DNA of 64,000 bases from JAVXTH01 sp036641395 (GCA_036641395.1 JAVWEY010000001.1:66612-130611), one strand, 5' to 3'. Positions 42,565 through 51,332 are shown, counted from the stretch's first letter. A program made the numbers and translations. The notes: generated from the sequence alone by a model not told the origin.

Positions 42565-42684
42565 TTAATGTAGTTGTAATGAGCCAATAATTGAAATTAA
42601 GACCATGAATACAACAACAGAAATAATTACAATTCGATAAAGTAATTGCTTTGTTTTACTTTTATGTTTATTCGTATCTGTCAT
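42565..42684 (-). CDS. 39-residue single-helix membrane microprotein
   Basis: The ORF begins MTDTNKHKSKTKQLLYRIV and continues with a hydrophobic stretch (IVIISVVVFMVLISIIG) and a short tail. The ribosome site AAAGGAG lies seven bases before the ATG, and the ORF follows the potC-potD fusion gene by 12 bases on the same strand, so it is probably translated. Small basic single-helix proteins such as DUF4044 look similar, but I cannot confirm a family. Confidence 0.6.
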   Translation of the reverse strand: MTDTNKHKSKTKQLLYRIVIISVVVFMVLISIIGSLQLH

Positions 42685-42696
42685 AAATTTACTCCT

Positions 42697-44592
42697 TTAC
42701 TTTGCGATTTTTACCTTTGTCCATAAATTAGACATAATCTTTTTAGCCTTTTCATTATACTTGAAAACTTCATCTTTGTCATAATTAGTTCTTGGAAGAT
42801 AAGCATTATTACCTTCAAATTCACCATCTTTACTACTTAATACATCTAATACTTCTTGATTACTAGAAGGATAACCAACAAAGATTGAATTCATTAAACT
42901 CTGCTCATAATCCAAAACAAAATTAATATATTCATTGGCAAGTTTTGGATTCTTTGCATTTTTAGGAATTACCATTGCATCACTCCATAGGTTAGTTCCC
43001 TCTTTTGGTAAGAAGTAATCCATATCTTTATTCTGCGATAAAATATAGGCAGCATCCCCACTATAAACAACTGCAATATCTTTATTACCATTGACCATCG
43101 CATCGATTACTTCATCAGTTACAATCTCCGGATTCATGGTTGTATTAAGTTTCACTAACCAATCATATGCTGCTTGTAATTCATCCTCATTATCCGTATT
43201 CATTGAATATCCTAATGCTTTTAAAGCCATCATAAAGGAATCTCTTTCAGAATCATAAATATATAACTTCCCATTATATTTTTGATTTAATAAAACATTA
43301 AATCCTTGTTTATCTAAATCTTTCTTATCAACCGTTTTCTTATTATAAACAATACCAACCGTTCCCCAAAGATAAGCAGCAGAGTACTTATTATCAGGAT
43401 CAAAAGATAAACCTTTTACACCATGCGCAAGCTGTGACATATTAGGAATCATTTTCTTATTTAAAGGTTGTAACATATCTTCTTTAATTAAACGTTCAAT
43501 TGTATAATCACTTGGGATTAATACATCAAAAGATTCACCACCTTGAAGTTTTGTATACATTAATTCATTCGAATCAAAGGTATCATAAACGACTTTAACG
43601 CCAAATTGTTTTTCAAAGGCAGTATTAACAGCAGGATCAATATATTCACCCCAATTATATACCTTTAACTCTGAACTACCATAAGTTTCTATCGCATGAT
43701 TACTGGATGGATTAATTGAACTTCCCTTTAACCAAAATAAACCAAATGTGGCCAGGGCAAGGATTGGAATCATTACAATCGCAATAATCTTTCTTCCTAA
43801 TTTAGGATTTGTTTTCTCTGCTTTTGCCTTAATAATTGGTAATACATTTACAAGGATTAAGGCCACCGTAATAATTAAAATAATTAAAGTAGATAAAGCA
43901 TTAATGCTTGGATTAATTCGTTTTGACATCGTCCACACTAAAGTAGAAATATTTTTTACGCCATTACCGGTCACGAAATAAGAAATAATAAAATCATCAA
44001 ATGACATCGTAAAGGCAATCAGAGCTCCCGAGAATATCCCAGGCATTATCTGAGGCACAATAACCTTACGTAGCGCTTGAAACGGGGTTGCACCTAAATC
44101 TAGTGCTGCTTCTGCCAAATTTGGGTCCAGTGAGCGTAATTTAGGCATTACGCTTAATATTACATAAGGAATACAGAAAGCAATATGAGCTAACAATAAA
44201 GTTAGAAATCCTTTTTCAATATTTAAAGAAACATAAAACAACATCATGCCAATCGCTGTAACAATTTCAGGATTCATAATTGGTAAATCATTAATCTGAG
44301 TAACTAAATCACGGACAAGTTTCTTTGATTTAGATAAACCAATTGCTGTAATCGTACCTACGATCGTTGATACAATTGTCGCAATCACGGCAACAATTAA
44401 AGTATAATAAATTGCTTCCATCATATTACGATCTGAAAACATCTTTACATACCATTGTGTAGAAAAGCCTTGAAAACTGGTTAGAGAGCGAGAATCATTA
44501 AACGAAAAAATAATTAAATATAAAATTGGTAAATAGAAAAACAACATAATCAAGGCAATTGAAATATTATGCGAGGTAAAACGTTTTTTCAT
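42697..44592 (-). CDS. potC: Polyamine ABC transporter, permease PotC fused to binding protein PotD
   Basis: The 631-residue protein joins two subunits. Residues about 1-258 are a PotC-type permease with six helices and the ATPase-contact loop EAALDLGATPFQALRKVIVP. A further membrane helix (IIAIVMIPILALATFGLFW, about 270-290) tethers a PotD-type binding domain (about 305-631) that starts LKVYNWGEYIDPAVNTAFEK and includes SFDVLIPSDYTIERL and LWGTVGIVYNKKT. So the binding protein needs no separate signal peptide. It overlaps potB by one base and would import spermidine or putrescine. Confidence 0.94.
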   Translation of the reverse strand: MKKRFTSHNISIALIMLFFYLPILYLIIFSFNDSRSLTSFQGFSTQWYVKMFSDRNMMEAIYYTLIVAVIATIVSTIVGTITAIGLSKSKKLVRDLVTQINDLPIMNPEIVTAIGMMLFYVSLNIEKGFLTLLLAHIAFCIPYVILSVMPKLRSLDPNLAEAALDLGATPFQALRKVIVPQIMPGIFSGALIAFTMSFDDFIISYFVTGNGVKNISTLVWTMSKRINPSINALSTLIILIITVALILVNVLPIIKAKAEKTNPKLGRKIIAIVMIPILALATFGLFWLKGSSINPSSNHAIETYGSSELKVYNWGEYIDPAVNTAFEKQFGVKVVYDTFDSNELMYTKLQGGESFDVLIPSDYTIERLIKEDMLQPLNKKMIPNMSQLAHGVKGLSFDPDNKYSAAYLWGTVGIVYNKKTVDKKDLDKQGFNVLLNQKYNGKLYIYDSERDSFMMALKALGYSMNTDNEDELQAAYDWLVKLNTTMNPEIVTDEVIDAMVNGNKDIAVVYSGDAAYILSQNKDMDYFLPKEGTNLWSDAMVIPKNAKNPKLANEYINFVLDYEQSLMNSIFVGYPSSNQEVLDVLSSKDGEFEGNNAYLPRTNYDKDEVFKYNEKAKKIMSNLWTKVKIAK

Positions 44593-45440
44593 TATGCTTT
44601 CCCTCTGCTTTCTTTTTGTTCATCACGTTCACGATCAATCTTTCTAGTGATATACATTGATAACATGATAATCGCTGCCATAATCATTGAAATTGCACTG
44701 CCAAAGTTCCATTCACCGACGGTGATAAACTGGGTTTCAATCACATTACCAATCAATTGATAACCGCCACCACCAAGCAACTTAGGAATTACGAAACTTG
44801 AAACAGCCGGTAAAAAAACAAGTGTAATACCTGATATAACACCAGGTAATGATAAAGGTAAGGTAATACGAGCAAAGCATTGAAATCCATTTGCTCCTAA
44901 ATCATTGGCAGCATCTAATAGATTATGATCCATTTTCGCAAGTGAAGAATGGATTTGAAGAATCATAAAAGGAACAAAATTATATACCATTCCTAAGGTA
45001 ACTGCAAAATCAGTATAGAGTAATTTTTGTGGCTCCATTCCTATAAAAGTTAGAATATTATTCACAACTCCATTATCTGCTAAGATACCAATCCATGCAT
45101 ATGTCCTTACCAACATATTAATCCACATTGGTAATGTAATCATTAAAATTAAAATTGTTTGGCGTTTTTCATTTGATCTAGAAATTGCATAAGCAACTGG
45201 ATAACCAATTAAAATACACAAAATTGTCGTCACCAAAGCAATCCGTAAAGATCTCCATAAAATATTAATAAAATCCGGGTCCGTAAAAAATTTTCGAAAG
45301 TTATCAAACGTAAATTGTAACGTTGCGACATCATTTCCTTGCTTTGTAAATGCATAAATAACAATTAATAACATCGGGATAACAATCATAATTGATATCC
45401 ATAAAATATAAGGATACGTCAATCGGCGAAACGTTTTCAT
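44592..45440 (-). CDS. potB: Polyamine ABC transporter permease PotB
   Basis: The 282-residue membrane protein has six helices and the ATPase-contact loop LLDAANDLGANGFQCFARITLP near residue 190. It pairs with the PotC part of the downstream fusion to form the channel. The segment PMWINMLVRTYAWIGIL is strongly typical of PotB. It abuts potA upstream and the potC-potD fusion downstream by one base. Confidence 0.95.
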   Translation of the reverse strand: MKTFRRLTYPYILWISIMIVIPMLLIVIYAFTKQGNDVATLQFTFDNFRKFFTDPDFINILWRSLRIALVTTILCILIGYPVAYAISRSNEKRQTILILMITLPMWINMLVRTYAWIGILADNGVVNNILTFIGMEPQKLLYTDFAVTLGMVYNFVPFMILQIHSSLAKMDHNLLDAANDLGANGFQCFARITLPLSLPGVISGITLVFLPAVSSFVIPKLLGGGGYQLIGNVIETQFITVGEWNFGSAISMIMAAIIMLSMYITRKIDRERDEQKESRGKA

Positions 45441-47017
45441 TAATATGACCCCATCTTACTCATAACATGAATATCTTCTGGGAAAAAGGATAGACCCACA
45501 TCCTTACCCTCTTTTGATATATCGGTTGTATGAACCTTTAATTCACGACCCTGTGTTGAAAAAGTCACAAGATAAGTTCCCTCAACGATTTTTTCTGGAT
45601 CAAAATCATAATCTACATCAGTAATTTCCACATCAATTCGCTCATCATCTAATTTCCAACTTTGCGCATTTGCCCATGTTTTTAAATCGGTATCAATTGC
45701 TGCACTTTCCTTTAATTCATCAACTGTTTTAAAGAAATTAAAGGCACTGATAGCTTCATTTGCTTTCGCATTTTCAACATATTTCTGTTGAACGACAAAG
45801 ATTTTAGTTTGCACACTTGTCCCATTTGAAGTTGTAAAGGTTACTGGATAAGTTCCAATTTCTTCTTTAAGATCATAATCAATCTTTGATAAAGAAATAT
45901 ATTCATCATCACTTGTATTCCATGCTTGTGCATCCGCACGTGCAATAATTTCCGCATCATTCAATTCGCTTACATCTTCTAAGTCAACATAGAAATCATT
46001 GGCTGATATTTTCTCTTTGGCATCACTACTAGTAGCTGGATGCTCTGCCGCAACATTCATCATCACACTAACCGTCGTACCAGGTACTGTTTCAACGATT
46101 ATTTCATAATGAACACCTTTGAATAGAATTGATTTCACAACTCCTGTTAATTTCCCTTTTTCTTCCTCGACAATATCTAAATCTTCTGGACGAATTACAA
46201 TATCAACTGGTTCTTTTTCTTTAAATCCATAATCAACGCATTCAAAACTTTGATCATCAAATTGAACCTTATAGTCTTCTAACATAATTCCTGGAATGAT
46301 ATTTGATTCACCAATAAAACGAGCTACGTATTTATTTTCTGGTTCATTATATATTTCAACGGGAGTTCCAATCTGTTGGATTTCTCCTTCTTTCATCACA
46401 ACAATTTTATCCGACATCGTCAATGCTTCTTCTTGATCATGAGTAACATAGATAAAAGTAATTCCAACTTCTTGTTGGATTTTCTTTAATTCATGTTGCA
46501 TTTCTTTACGAAGTTTTAAATCCAACGCTCCTAATGGTTCATCAAGTAATAAAACCATTGGTTCATTAACTAAAGCTCGAGCAATTGCCACACGTTGTTG
46601 TTGACCACCAGACAATAAAGTAACACTTCTTTTTTCATAACCTTCAAGATTTACTAGTTTCAACATTTTCATGACTTTTTGTTCGATAACATCTTTACTC
46701 ATTTTTTTAATTTTTAAACCAAATGCGATATTTTCATAAACACTCATATGAGGAAACAATGCATATTTCTGAAACACTGTATTTAATTCTCTTTTATAAG
46801 GAGGTACATTAATAATATCTTCACCATCAAAGATAACATGACCTTCACTTGGATTTAAAAAGCCACCTAGTATTCTTAATAAAGTCGTTTTACCACAACC
46901 ACTAGGTCCTAGTAATGTGACAAACTCATTTTCATTGATATCCAAATTGATTCCTTTTAAAACTAATTGCCCATCAAATTCTTTCATAATATTTTGAAAC
47001 TGTATTAATTTTCTCAT
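45440..47017 (-). CDS. potA: Polyamine ABC transporter ATPase PotA with an inserted repeat region
   Basis: About 525 residues, 150 more than usual PotA. The ATPase (about 1-235) has Walker A LLGPSGCGKTT, signature LLSGGQQQRVAIARAL and Walker B VLLLDEPLGALD. The regulatory TOBE region starts normally (VDIVIRPEDLDIV) and ends normally (DVGLSFFPEDIHVMSK). Between them (about residues 320-500) lie two related modules, each with an AQ(A/S)W segment, a DYD segment and GTY(P/L)VTF(T/S)(T/S). The ATG at 47017 has AGGAG eight bases upstream, whereas 47056 and 47023 are less likely. Confidence 0.93.
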   Translation of the reverse strand: MRKLIQFQNIMKEFDGQLVLKGINLDINENEFVTLLGPSGCGKTTLLRILGGFLNPSEGHVIFDGEDIINVPPYKRELNTVFQKYALFPHMSVYENIAFGLKIKKMSKDVIEQKVMKMLKLVNLEGYEKRSVTLLSGGQQQRVAIARALVNEPMVLLLDEPLGALDLKLRKEMQHELKKIQQEVGITFIYVTHDQEEALTMSDKIVVMKEGEIQQIGTPVEIYNEPENKYVARFIGESNIIPGIMLEDYKVQFDDQSFECVDYGFKEKEPVDIVIRPEDLDIVEEEKGKLTGVVKSILFKGVHYEIIVETVPGTTVSVMMNVAAEHPATSSDAKEKISANDFYVDLEDVSELNDAEIIARADAQAWNTSDDEYISLSKIDYDLKEEIGTYPVTFTTSNGTSVQTKIFVVQQKYVENAKANEAISAFNFFKTVDELKESAAIDTDLKTWANAQSWKLDDERIDVEITDVDYDFDPEKIVEGTYLVTFSTQGRELKVHTTDISKEGKDVGLSFFPEDIHVMSKMGSY

Positions 47018-47028
47018 TGTCATCTCTC

Positions 47029-47562
47029 CTAAAATATTGGTGGTGTGGTAATCCACAACACTTGTGCCTTTTGTTTTGTCGTATTTTTTAAATAATGTGA
47101 GGATCGCCCTGAAATATAAAAGGTTTCCCCTTTTTTAAGTGGATGTTCATCTTCTCCATTTACTAAGATTATCTTCCCCTGGATTACATATCCGAATTCT
47201 TCCCCTTCATGAGGATCAATTGTTTGTGATATTCCATTTTCGTTCAATTCAAGTAAAATTGGTTCCATTTCATTCTTTTGCGCATTAGGAACAATCCAGT
47301 GAATCGTACAATCATCTTGTTCATCCACAAAAAAATCGTCTTCTGTAAAGACGACTCGCTCCTCTTTTGCCTCTTGGAAAAACAAGGCTAAAGAAATACC
47401 CAATGCTTCTAATATGTCATTTAAGGTTGACACACTTGGACTGGTGAGATTTCGCTCTACTTGGCTTAAAAAGCCTTTCGTTAATTCACATCGTGAGGCT
47501 AACTCCTCTAAGGTTAGTGCATTCTTTATTCGCAATTGCTTCAACTTATATCCGATATCCAT
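47029..47562 (-). CDS. XRE-type regulator with cupin domain (PuuR-like)
   Basis: The 177-residue protein has an N-terminal helix-turn-helix (LKQLRIKNALTLEELASRCE; GFLSQVERNLTSPSVSTL) and a C-terminal cupin (DPHEGEEFGYVIQGKIILV; LKKGETFYISGRSSHYLKN). Proteins with this build often sense amines or amino acids and control polyamine genes. It is the first gene of the pot operon, 11 bases before potA, so it probably regulates the operon in response to polyamines. Confidence 0.92.
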   Translation of the reverse strand: MDIGYKLKQLRIKNALTLEELASRCELTKGFLSQVERNLTSPSVSTLNDILEALGISLALFFQEAKEERVVFTEDDFFVDEQDDCTIHWIVPNAQKNEMEPILLELNENGISQTIDPHEGEEFGYVIQGKIILVNGEDEHPLKKGETFYISGRSSHYLKNTTKQKAQVLWITTPPIF

Positions 47563-47596
47563 GGATTCGCCTCATTTCTAGTTAATTATCACTATT

Positions 47597-47624
47597 ATTA
47601 TACTTATTTTTTAGATTTATACAA
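47597..47624 (-). promoter_or_regulatory. Promoter of the pot operon
   Basis: On the minus strand TTGTAT (47624-47619) and TATAAT (47602-47597) are separated by 16 bases. GAGG precedes the first start codon. Confidence 0.6.
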
Positions 47625-47627
47625 TAC

Positions 47628-47648
47628 TATAAAACAAAAAGTTTTATA
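47628..47648. promoter_or_regulatory. Perfect dyad at the pot promoter
   Basis: TATAAAAC, five A and GTTTTATA form a perfect 8-bp inverted repeat immediately upstream of the -35. It is a likely binding site for the operon's own XRE-cupin regulator. The rest of 47649-47755 shows no clear element. Confidence 0.5.
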
Positions 47649-47755
47649 TATCGAACAAAAATTTGTCAAGTTAATACTTCTAATCTTTTCATAAATATAG
47701 AACTAATATTAATTATATCAATTAAATAAAACACATGATTTCCCATTTTTAAACG

Positions 47756-47784
47756 AAATTTATAAGTAATAAATTTGTTATAGT
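47756..47784 (+). promoter_or_regulatory. Promoter of candidate small RNA 1
   Basis: TATAGT (47779-47784) is extended by TGT (47776-47778). GAAATTT ends at 47761, 17 bases before the -10, and the same GAAATTT-17 bp-TATA pattern occurs before small RNA 2. Confidence 0.6.
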
Positions 47785-47790
47785 ATCACC

Positions 47791-47899
47791 AGCAAGAAAT
47801 AATAACTTGCGATTGAGAATAATTCCCCTAATTATTTTCAAACATTCTATCCCCTTAAAATAGTTTATGAAAAAGTCATCTTCCCCTGATGACTTTTTT
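47791..47899 (+). ncRNA. Candidate small RNA 1 with C-rich hairpin loops
   Basis: About 109 nt with no ORF. Order: hairpin GCAAG-(AAATAATAA)-CTTGC; hairpin GAGAATAATT-CCCCT-AATTATTTTC; a weaker hairpin CTAT-CCCCTTAA-ATAG; and a terminator AAAAAGTCATC-TTCCCCT-GATGACTTTTTT. Three loops display CCCCT. It is a sequence and structure relative of the element at 47972-48085. Transcription would start at the first hairpin. C-rich loops suggest base-pairing with ribosome-binding sites (G-rich) of target mRNAs, which is inference. Confidence 0.75.
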
Positions 47900-47936
47900 C
47901 ATGCCTTATCATCACACAAATTTACACAGAATGAAG

Positions 47937-47965
47937 AAATTTTAGCGTATTGTTTATTATATACT
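47937..47965 (+). promoter_or_regulatory. Promoter of candidate small RNA 2
   Basis: TATACT (47960-47965) lies 17 bases after AAATTT (47937-47942), the same layout as for small RNA 1. Confidence 0.6.
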
Positions 47966-47971
47966 CTAATC

Positions 47972-48085
47972 ATGCAAGAGATAATAACTTGCGAAACGAA
48001 ACAATCCCCCTTATTGTTTCGATAATAATCCCCTTATATAAAGATAAAAGAACGATTTTCCCTCCCCTAGAGAAATCGTTCTTTT
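47972..48085 (+). ncRNA. Candidate small RNA 2 with C-rich hairpin loops
   Basis: About 114 nt. Order: hairpin GCAAG-(AGATAATAA)-CTTGC; hairpin GAAACAAT-CCCCCTT-ATTGTTTC; a weaker hairpin ATAA-TCCCC-TTAT; and a terminator AAAGAACGATTT-(TCCCTCCCCTAGAG)-AAATCGTTCTTT. The first hairpin is nearly identical to that of small RNA 1, and the second keeps pairing though its bases differ (covariation). The terminator also serves the convergent symporter gene that ends at 48087. Confidence 0.75.
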
Positions 48086-48086
48086 A

Positions 48087-49460
48087 TTATTTATTAAATT
48101 GATTCATATCCATTTGTTTAAGTTGTCGATCGACCATAATTGAATTTGTTAATGAACCAGATACATTCAACATTGTTCGTATCATATCAATAATTGGATC
48201 CACCGCTAATATTGGAGTGATCGATGCGAAAGCACTACCTAGGCCAACTCCAGAAATAGAAAGAGATGCAGCCATCGTACTTGTCCCTGGTATTCCAGCA
48301 ATTCCAATTGAACCAATGCTTACCACAATCACTACCATCATAAGAAAACTTATATCAATTGGTGTTTGAGTAATATTTGCGACATATACAATCAACATTG
48401 CCGGAAATACCCCAGCACAGCCTTGCATTCCTGCTGTTGTATTAAAACTAGCGACAAAGTTAGCGGTACCATTTGATACCCCTAAATCATTTGTTAGGGT
48501 TGTTAGGGTTGCTGGTAAGACACCTAACGAACTTCTTGAGGTAAAGGCTAGTAAAAGGAGCGAATAGCTCTTTTTCACATAAATTATTGGATTCACTTTA
48601 AATAGTGTCAAAGCAAACAATTGAATTAGAAATTGAATTGCACATGCAAGATATAACACTATGATAAACTTACCTACTTCCATAATACTAGATAACCCTC
48701 GTTGAGCAATTGTATTTGCTAGTAAAGCTAATACAGCGTATGGCATACCTTTAATAATACTCATCGCAATGCTAATGATAATCTTATGTAAGGCATTAAT
48801 TAAATCGTAAAACACTTTCATTACTTCTGGATATTTACGATTCATTAAACGTGCCGCAAAAGCGATAAATGTTGCAAATATAACGATGCCAACAATATTA
48901 TTATTTACCATTGCTTCAATCGGATTACTTGGAATTAAGTTTTGAAGTGTTGTCACAATTGGTACAACCTCGCGAATTCCATTCGTTCCACTCACCTTTT
49001 GTATACCTGCCCCAAGTTGAAACAGCATTCCTAGCGTTAATCCAACTATCGATGCGACTACCACCATTCCCATCGTCGTTATAATTCCGCGTCTAATTAA
49101 TTTATTAACATTCACTTCTTGTTCCATATAAATAATAACTCGGATAATTGAAATCATAACCAGTGGAATAACTAACATTCGAATTAAATTAATAAAACCA
49201 TTTCCGATTAAAGAATACCACATCGATGTTTCACTCACAAAAGTTAAACTCATCGGGCTTGAATTAAATCCTGAAACTGCCTGAATACTAAATCCGATAA
49301 TTAAGCCAAATATCGTACCCATTATTACTTTACTAGAAAAACTAAATCGTTTCTTTGGTAATTTAAATATAAATAAAGCTAATAACAAATATATAACAAT
49401 AAATAAAATGGTTTTAAAATCACTTATCATTAAAAATTGTTTTAAGAAAACATCACTCAT
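48087..49460 (-). CDS. Dicarboxylate/amino acid:cation symporter, L-cystine type (TcyP-like)
   Basis: The 457-residue membrane protein belongs to the DAACS family (GltP/DctA/TcyP). The substrate-site stretch reads LAFTSRSSLGVLPATLTTL, NFVASFNTTAGMQGCAGVFP and SIGSIGIAGIPGTSTMAASL. The 'GCAG(V/I)(F/Y)PAM' form and the long N-terminal extension match TcyP and YdjN cystine carriers better than glutamate or C4-dicarboxylate carriers. So it probably imports L-cystine, an inference from the family. It stands alone. Confidence 0.86.
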   Translation of the reverse strand: MSDVFLKQFLMISDFKTILFIVIYLLLALFIFKLPKKRFSFSSKVIMGTIFGLIIGFSIQAVSGFNSSPMSLTFVSETSMWYSLIGNGFINLIRMLVIPLVMISIIRVIIYMEQEVNVNKLIRRGIITTMGMVVVASIVGLTLGMLFQLGAGIQKVSGTNGIREVVPIVTTLQNLIPSNPIEAMVNNNIVGIVIFATFIAFAARLMNRKYPEVMKVFYDLINALHKIIISIAMSIIKGMPYAVLALLANTIAQRGLSSIMEVGKFIIVLYLACAIQFLIQLFALTLFKVNPIIYVKKSYSLLLLAFTSRSSLGVLPATLTTLTNDLGVSNGTANFVASFNTTAGMQGCAGVFPAMLIVYVANITQTPIDISFLMMVVIVVSIGSIGIAGIPGTSTMAASLSISGVGLGSAFASITPILAVDPIIDMIRTMLNVSGSLTNSIMVDRQLKQMDMNQFNK

Positions 49461-49561
49461 TGTAAAATCACTCCTCGTGTTTAAGATTATGCAATCATAT
49501 AGAAAAGTTATTTAATAATCAACTCATATGCTTAATAAATTCTCTATAATTAAACAGCACG

Positions 49562-50185
49562 TTACTCAACATTGAAAAGTTTAATTTCTTTTCCAATTTT
49601 CATAATTGCTTGATTATTACTGATAAGGATCAAATTATAATTGTCTGAATAGGTTTGAACAATTCTTTTTACTACATTTTTAAATGGTGCATTATTAGCA
49701 TGTGGAACAATTGAAAATTCAGTAATTGCTAAAGCATGGTATTCTCCGTTCAACCCAAGAGCAACTTTAGGCGAATCCATTATTGAGGCATATTTAATAT
49801 TTTCAGATAAAATCATTGAGCCAGCAGATTCTCCAATATAAGGTTTCCCATTACGAATTTGTTCTACAATTAGTTTATCCACACCTGTTTTTCTTAATGC
49901 ATCTAAAAGAAAAAAAGTGTTACCTCCTGCCACATAGATTAAGTCAGATTTAATGATTTTATCCTCTATTTCATCTGTAGAAGCAGTCGAAATTTCTAAT
50001 TCCATAATATCCATTCCATGCTTCTCCAACGCTTTTTTTCCAGCACTGACAAAAAAATCGACTTTTTCAGGTATACTAGCCGTAGTAATAAAACATACTT
50101 TTTTACCTGCTGGGTCTGCTTCCAAAAAATTTGGTATTAAATTTGCAACTTTTTTAAAATATGAAGTTAATAATAACCTTTCCAT
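49562..50185 (-). CDS. Peptidase E-like protein, S51 family
   Basis: The 207-residue protein has the class I glutamine-amidotransferase-like fold of S51 serine peptidases. The nucleophile is in KPYIGESAGSMILSENIKYA at about residue 118, and FSIVPHANN near 156 holds the second conserved site. DLIYVAGGNTFFLLDALRKT is a strong family stretch. Members include peptidase E (Asp-X dipeptidase) and cyanophycinase. The specific activity cannot be told. It is divergent from the WYL regulator, which may control it. Confidence 0.9.
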   Translation of the reverse strand: MERLLLTSYFKKVANLIPNFLEADPAGKKVCFITTASIPEKVDFFVSAGKKALEKHGMDIMELEISTASTDEIEDKIIKSDLIYVAGGNTFFLLDALRKTGVDKLIVEQIRNGKPYIGESAGSMILSENIKYASIMDSPKVALGLNGEYHALAITEFSIVPHANNAPFKNVVKRIVQTYSDNYNLILISNNQAIMKIGKEIKLFNVE

Positions 50186-50200
50186 CCTCGTATTTCCTCC

Positions 50201-50233
50201 TTTAATTCATGTTTCATATATAGTATAATACTA
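50201..50233. promoter_or_regulatory. Divergent promoter region with TAGTATAATACTA palindrome
   Basis: TAGTATAATACTA (50221-50233) is a perfect 13-bp palindrome overlapping a plus-strand TATAAT with TTAATT 16 bases upstream. It lies between the S51 peptidase and WYL regulator genes, so one site could control both. Confidence 0.45.
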
Positions 50234-50283
50234 AAAGGTTTCAAAACATGACACCATTATTATGAATTTGGAGGCAAATTATA

Positions 50284-51225
50284 ATGCAAAAATCCACAAG
50301 GCTTAATGATATGATGATTTTTCTTAATAATAGAACTTATTTTAACTTGAGAGACATAATGCAAGAATATGGAATTTCAAAAAGTACAGCTCTTAGGGAT
50401 ATACAAGCCTTAGAGGAAATAGGTATGCCTATATATTCGGAGCACGGAAGGAATGGGCGTTACGGAATACTAAAAAATCGACTTCTTTCTCCAATCATAT
50501 TTACTGTCGATGAAATGTATGCTTTGTATTTTGCCATGCTTACTTTAAATGCTTACGAATCAACCCCATTCCATTTAAGTGTAGAAAAGTTAAAAGAAAA
50601 GTTTGAGATTTGCCTTTCAAACGAACTCATCGGCAACATACACAAAATGGAAAGTGTTTTAAAATTTGAGGAAACAAAGCATTATAATAGTAGCCCATTT
50701 CTGAAAGAAATACTACAAAGCATCCTTGAAAATACCGTATGTAAAGTTGTCTATAAGAAAGAGGGAAAAAGAAAATTATTTCAAATCCAGTTTTTAAATA
50801 TATCATCATCTTTCGGACAATGGTATGTGACAGGATTTAATTTTGATACTCAAAGAACACAAGTGCTTCGATGTGATAAAATTGTTGATATTTTAAAGAG
50901 CGATGTATATAATGCCAAACCAATAGAGGAACTCCTTAATTCTTCAACTAACATATTCAAATCTCGAGATGCTACCGACTTTGAAGTTCATATTTCTTCC
51001 AAAGGGGTTGATTTATTTCAGAAAGAAAACTATCCATCTATGGAATTACATTGTATTAATGGACAATATATTATAAAGGGATTTTATAATAAGGGGGAGG
51101 AGTTATTCATAGCAGATTATTTCATTCCATATGGAAAATACACAAAGTCTATCCGCCCTATACAGTTTAAAAAGCTACTTCAAGATAGGCTCTGTGAATT
51201 ATCACAACATTATCAAATGCTTTAA
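50284..51225 (+). CDS. WYL-domain transcriptional regulator (YafY type)
   Basis: The 313-residue protein has an N-terminal winged helix (RLNDMMIFLNNRTYFNLRDI; GISKSTALRDIQALEEIGMP) and the hairpin GRNGRYGIL. A WYL-type ligand domain follows (QFLNISSSFGQWYVTGFN; TQRTQVLRCDKIVDIL), then a C-terminal WCX-type extension. Such regulators sense small ligands or nucleic acids. The GGAGG ribosome site supports the start. The obvious target is the divergent S51 peptidase gene. Confidence 0.9.
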   Translation: MQKSTRLNDMMIFLNNRTYFNLRDIMQEYGISKSTALRDIQALEEIGMPIYSEHGRNGRYGILKNRLLSPIIFTVDEMYALYFAMLTLNAYESTPFHLSVEKLKEKFEICLSNELIGNIHKMESVLKFEETKHYNSSPFLKEILQSILENTVCKVVYKKEGKRKLFQIQFLNISSSFGQWYVTGFNFDTQRTQVLRCDKIVDILKSDVYNAKPIEELLNSSTNIFKSRDATDFEVHISSKGVDLFQKENYPSMELHCINGQYIIKGFYNKGEELFIADYFIPYGKYTKSIRPIQFKKLLQDRLCELSQHYQML

Positions 51226-51302
51226 GCGTACAAATATTATTTATCAAAGATGTTAAATAGATATATTCTTTTATTAATAATTAATTTTAATCTTACTACC
51301 AT

Positions 51303-51332
51303 AGAAAAAGCAACCTAGATTTTAGGTTGCTT
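51303..51332 (-). terminator. Terminator after the esterase gene
   Basis: On the minus strand AAGCAACCTA and TAGGTTGCTT form a perfect 10-bp stem followed by TTTT. It overlaps the end of the esterase gene. Confidence 0.85.

Noticed and set aside
48087..49460. Gene controlled in cis by the twin RNA elements
   Set aside because: The symporter gene runs on the opposite strand and ends at the second element's terminator, so the elements cannot be its leader. They look like independent RNAs.
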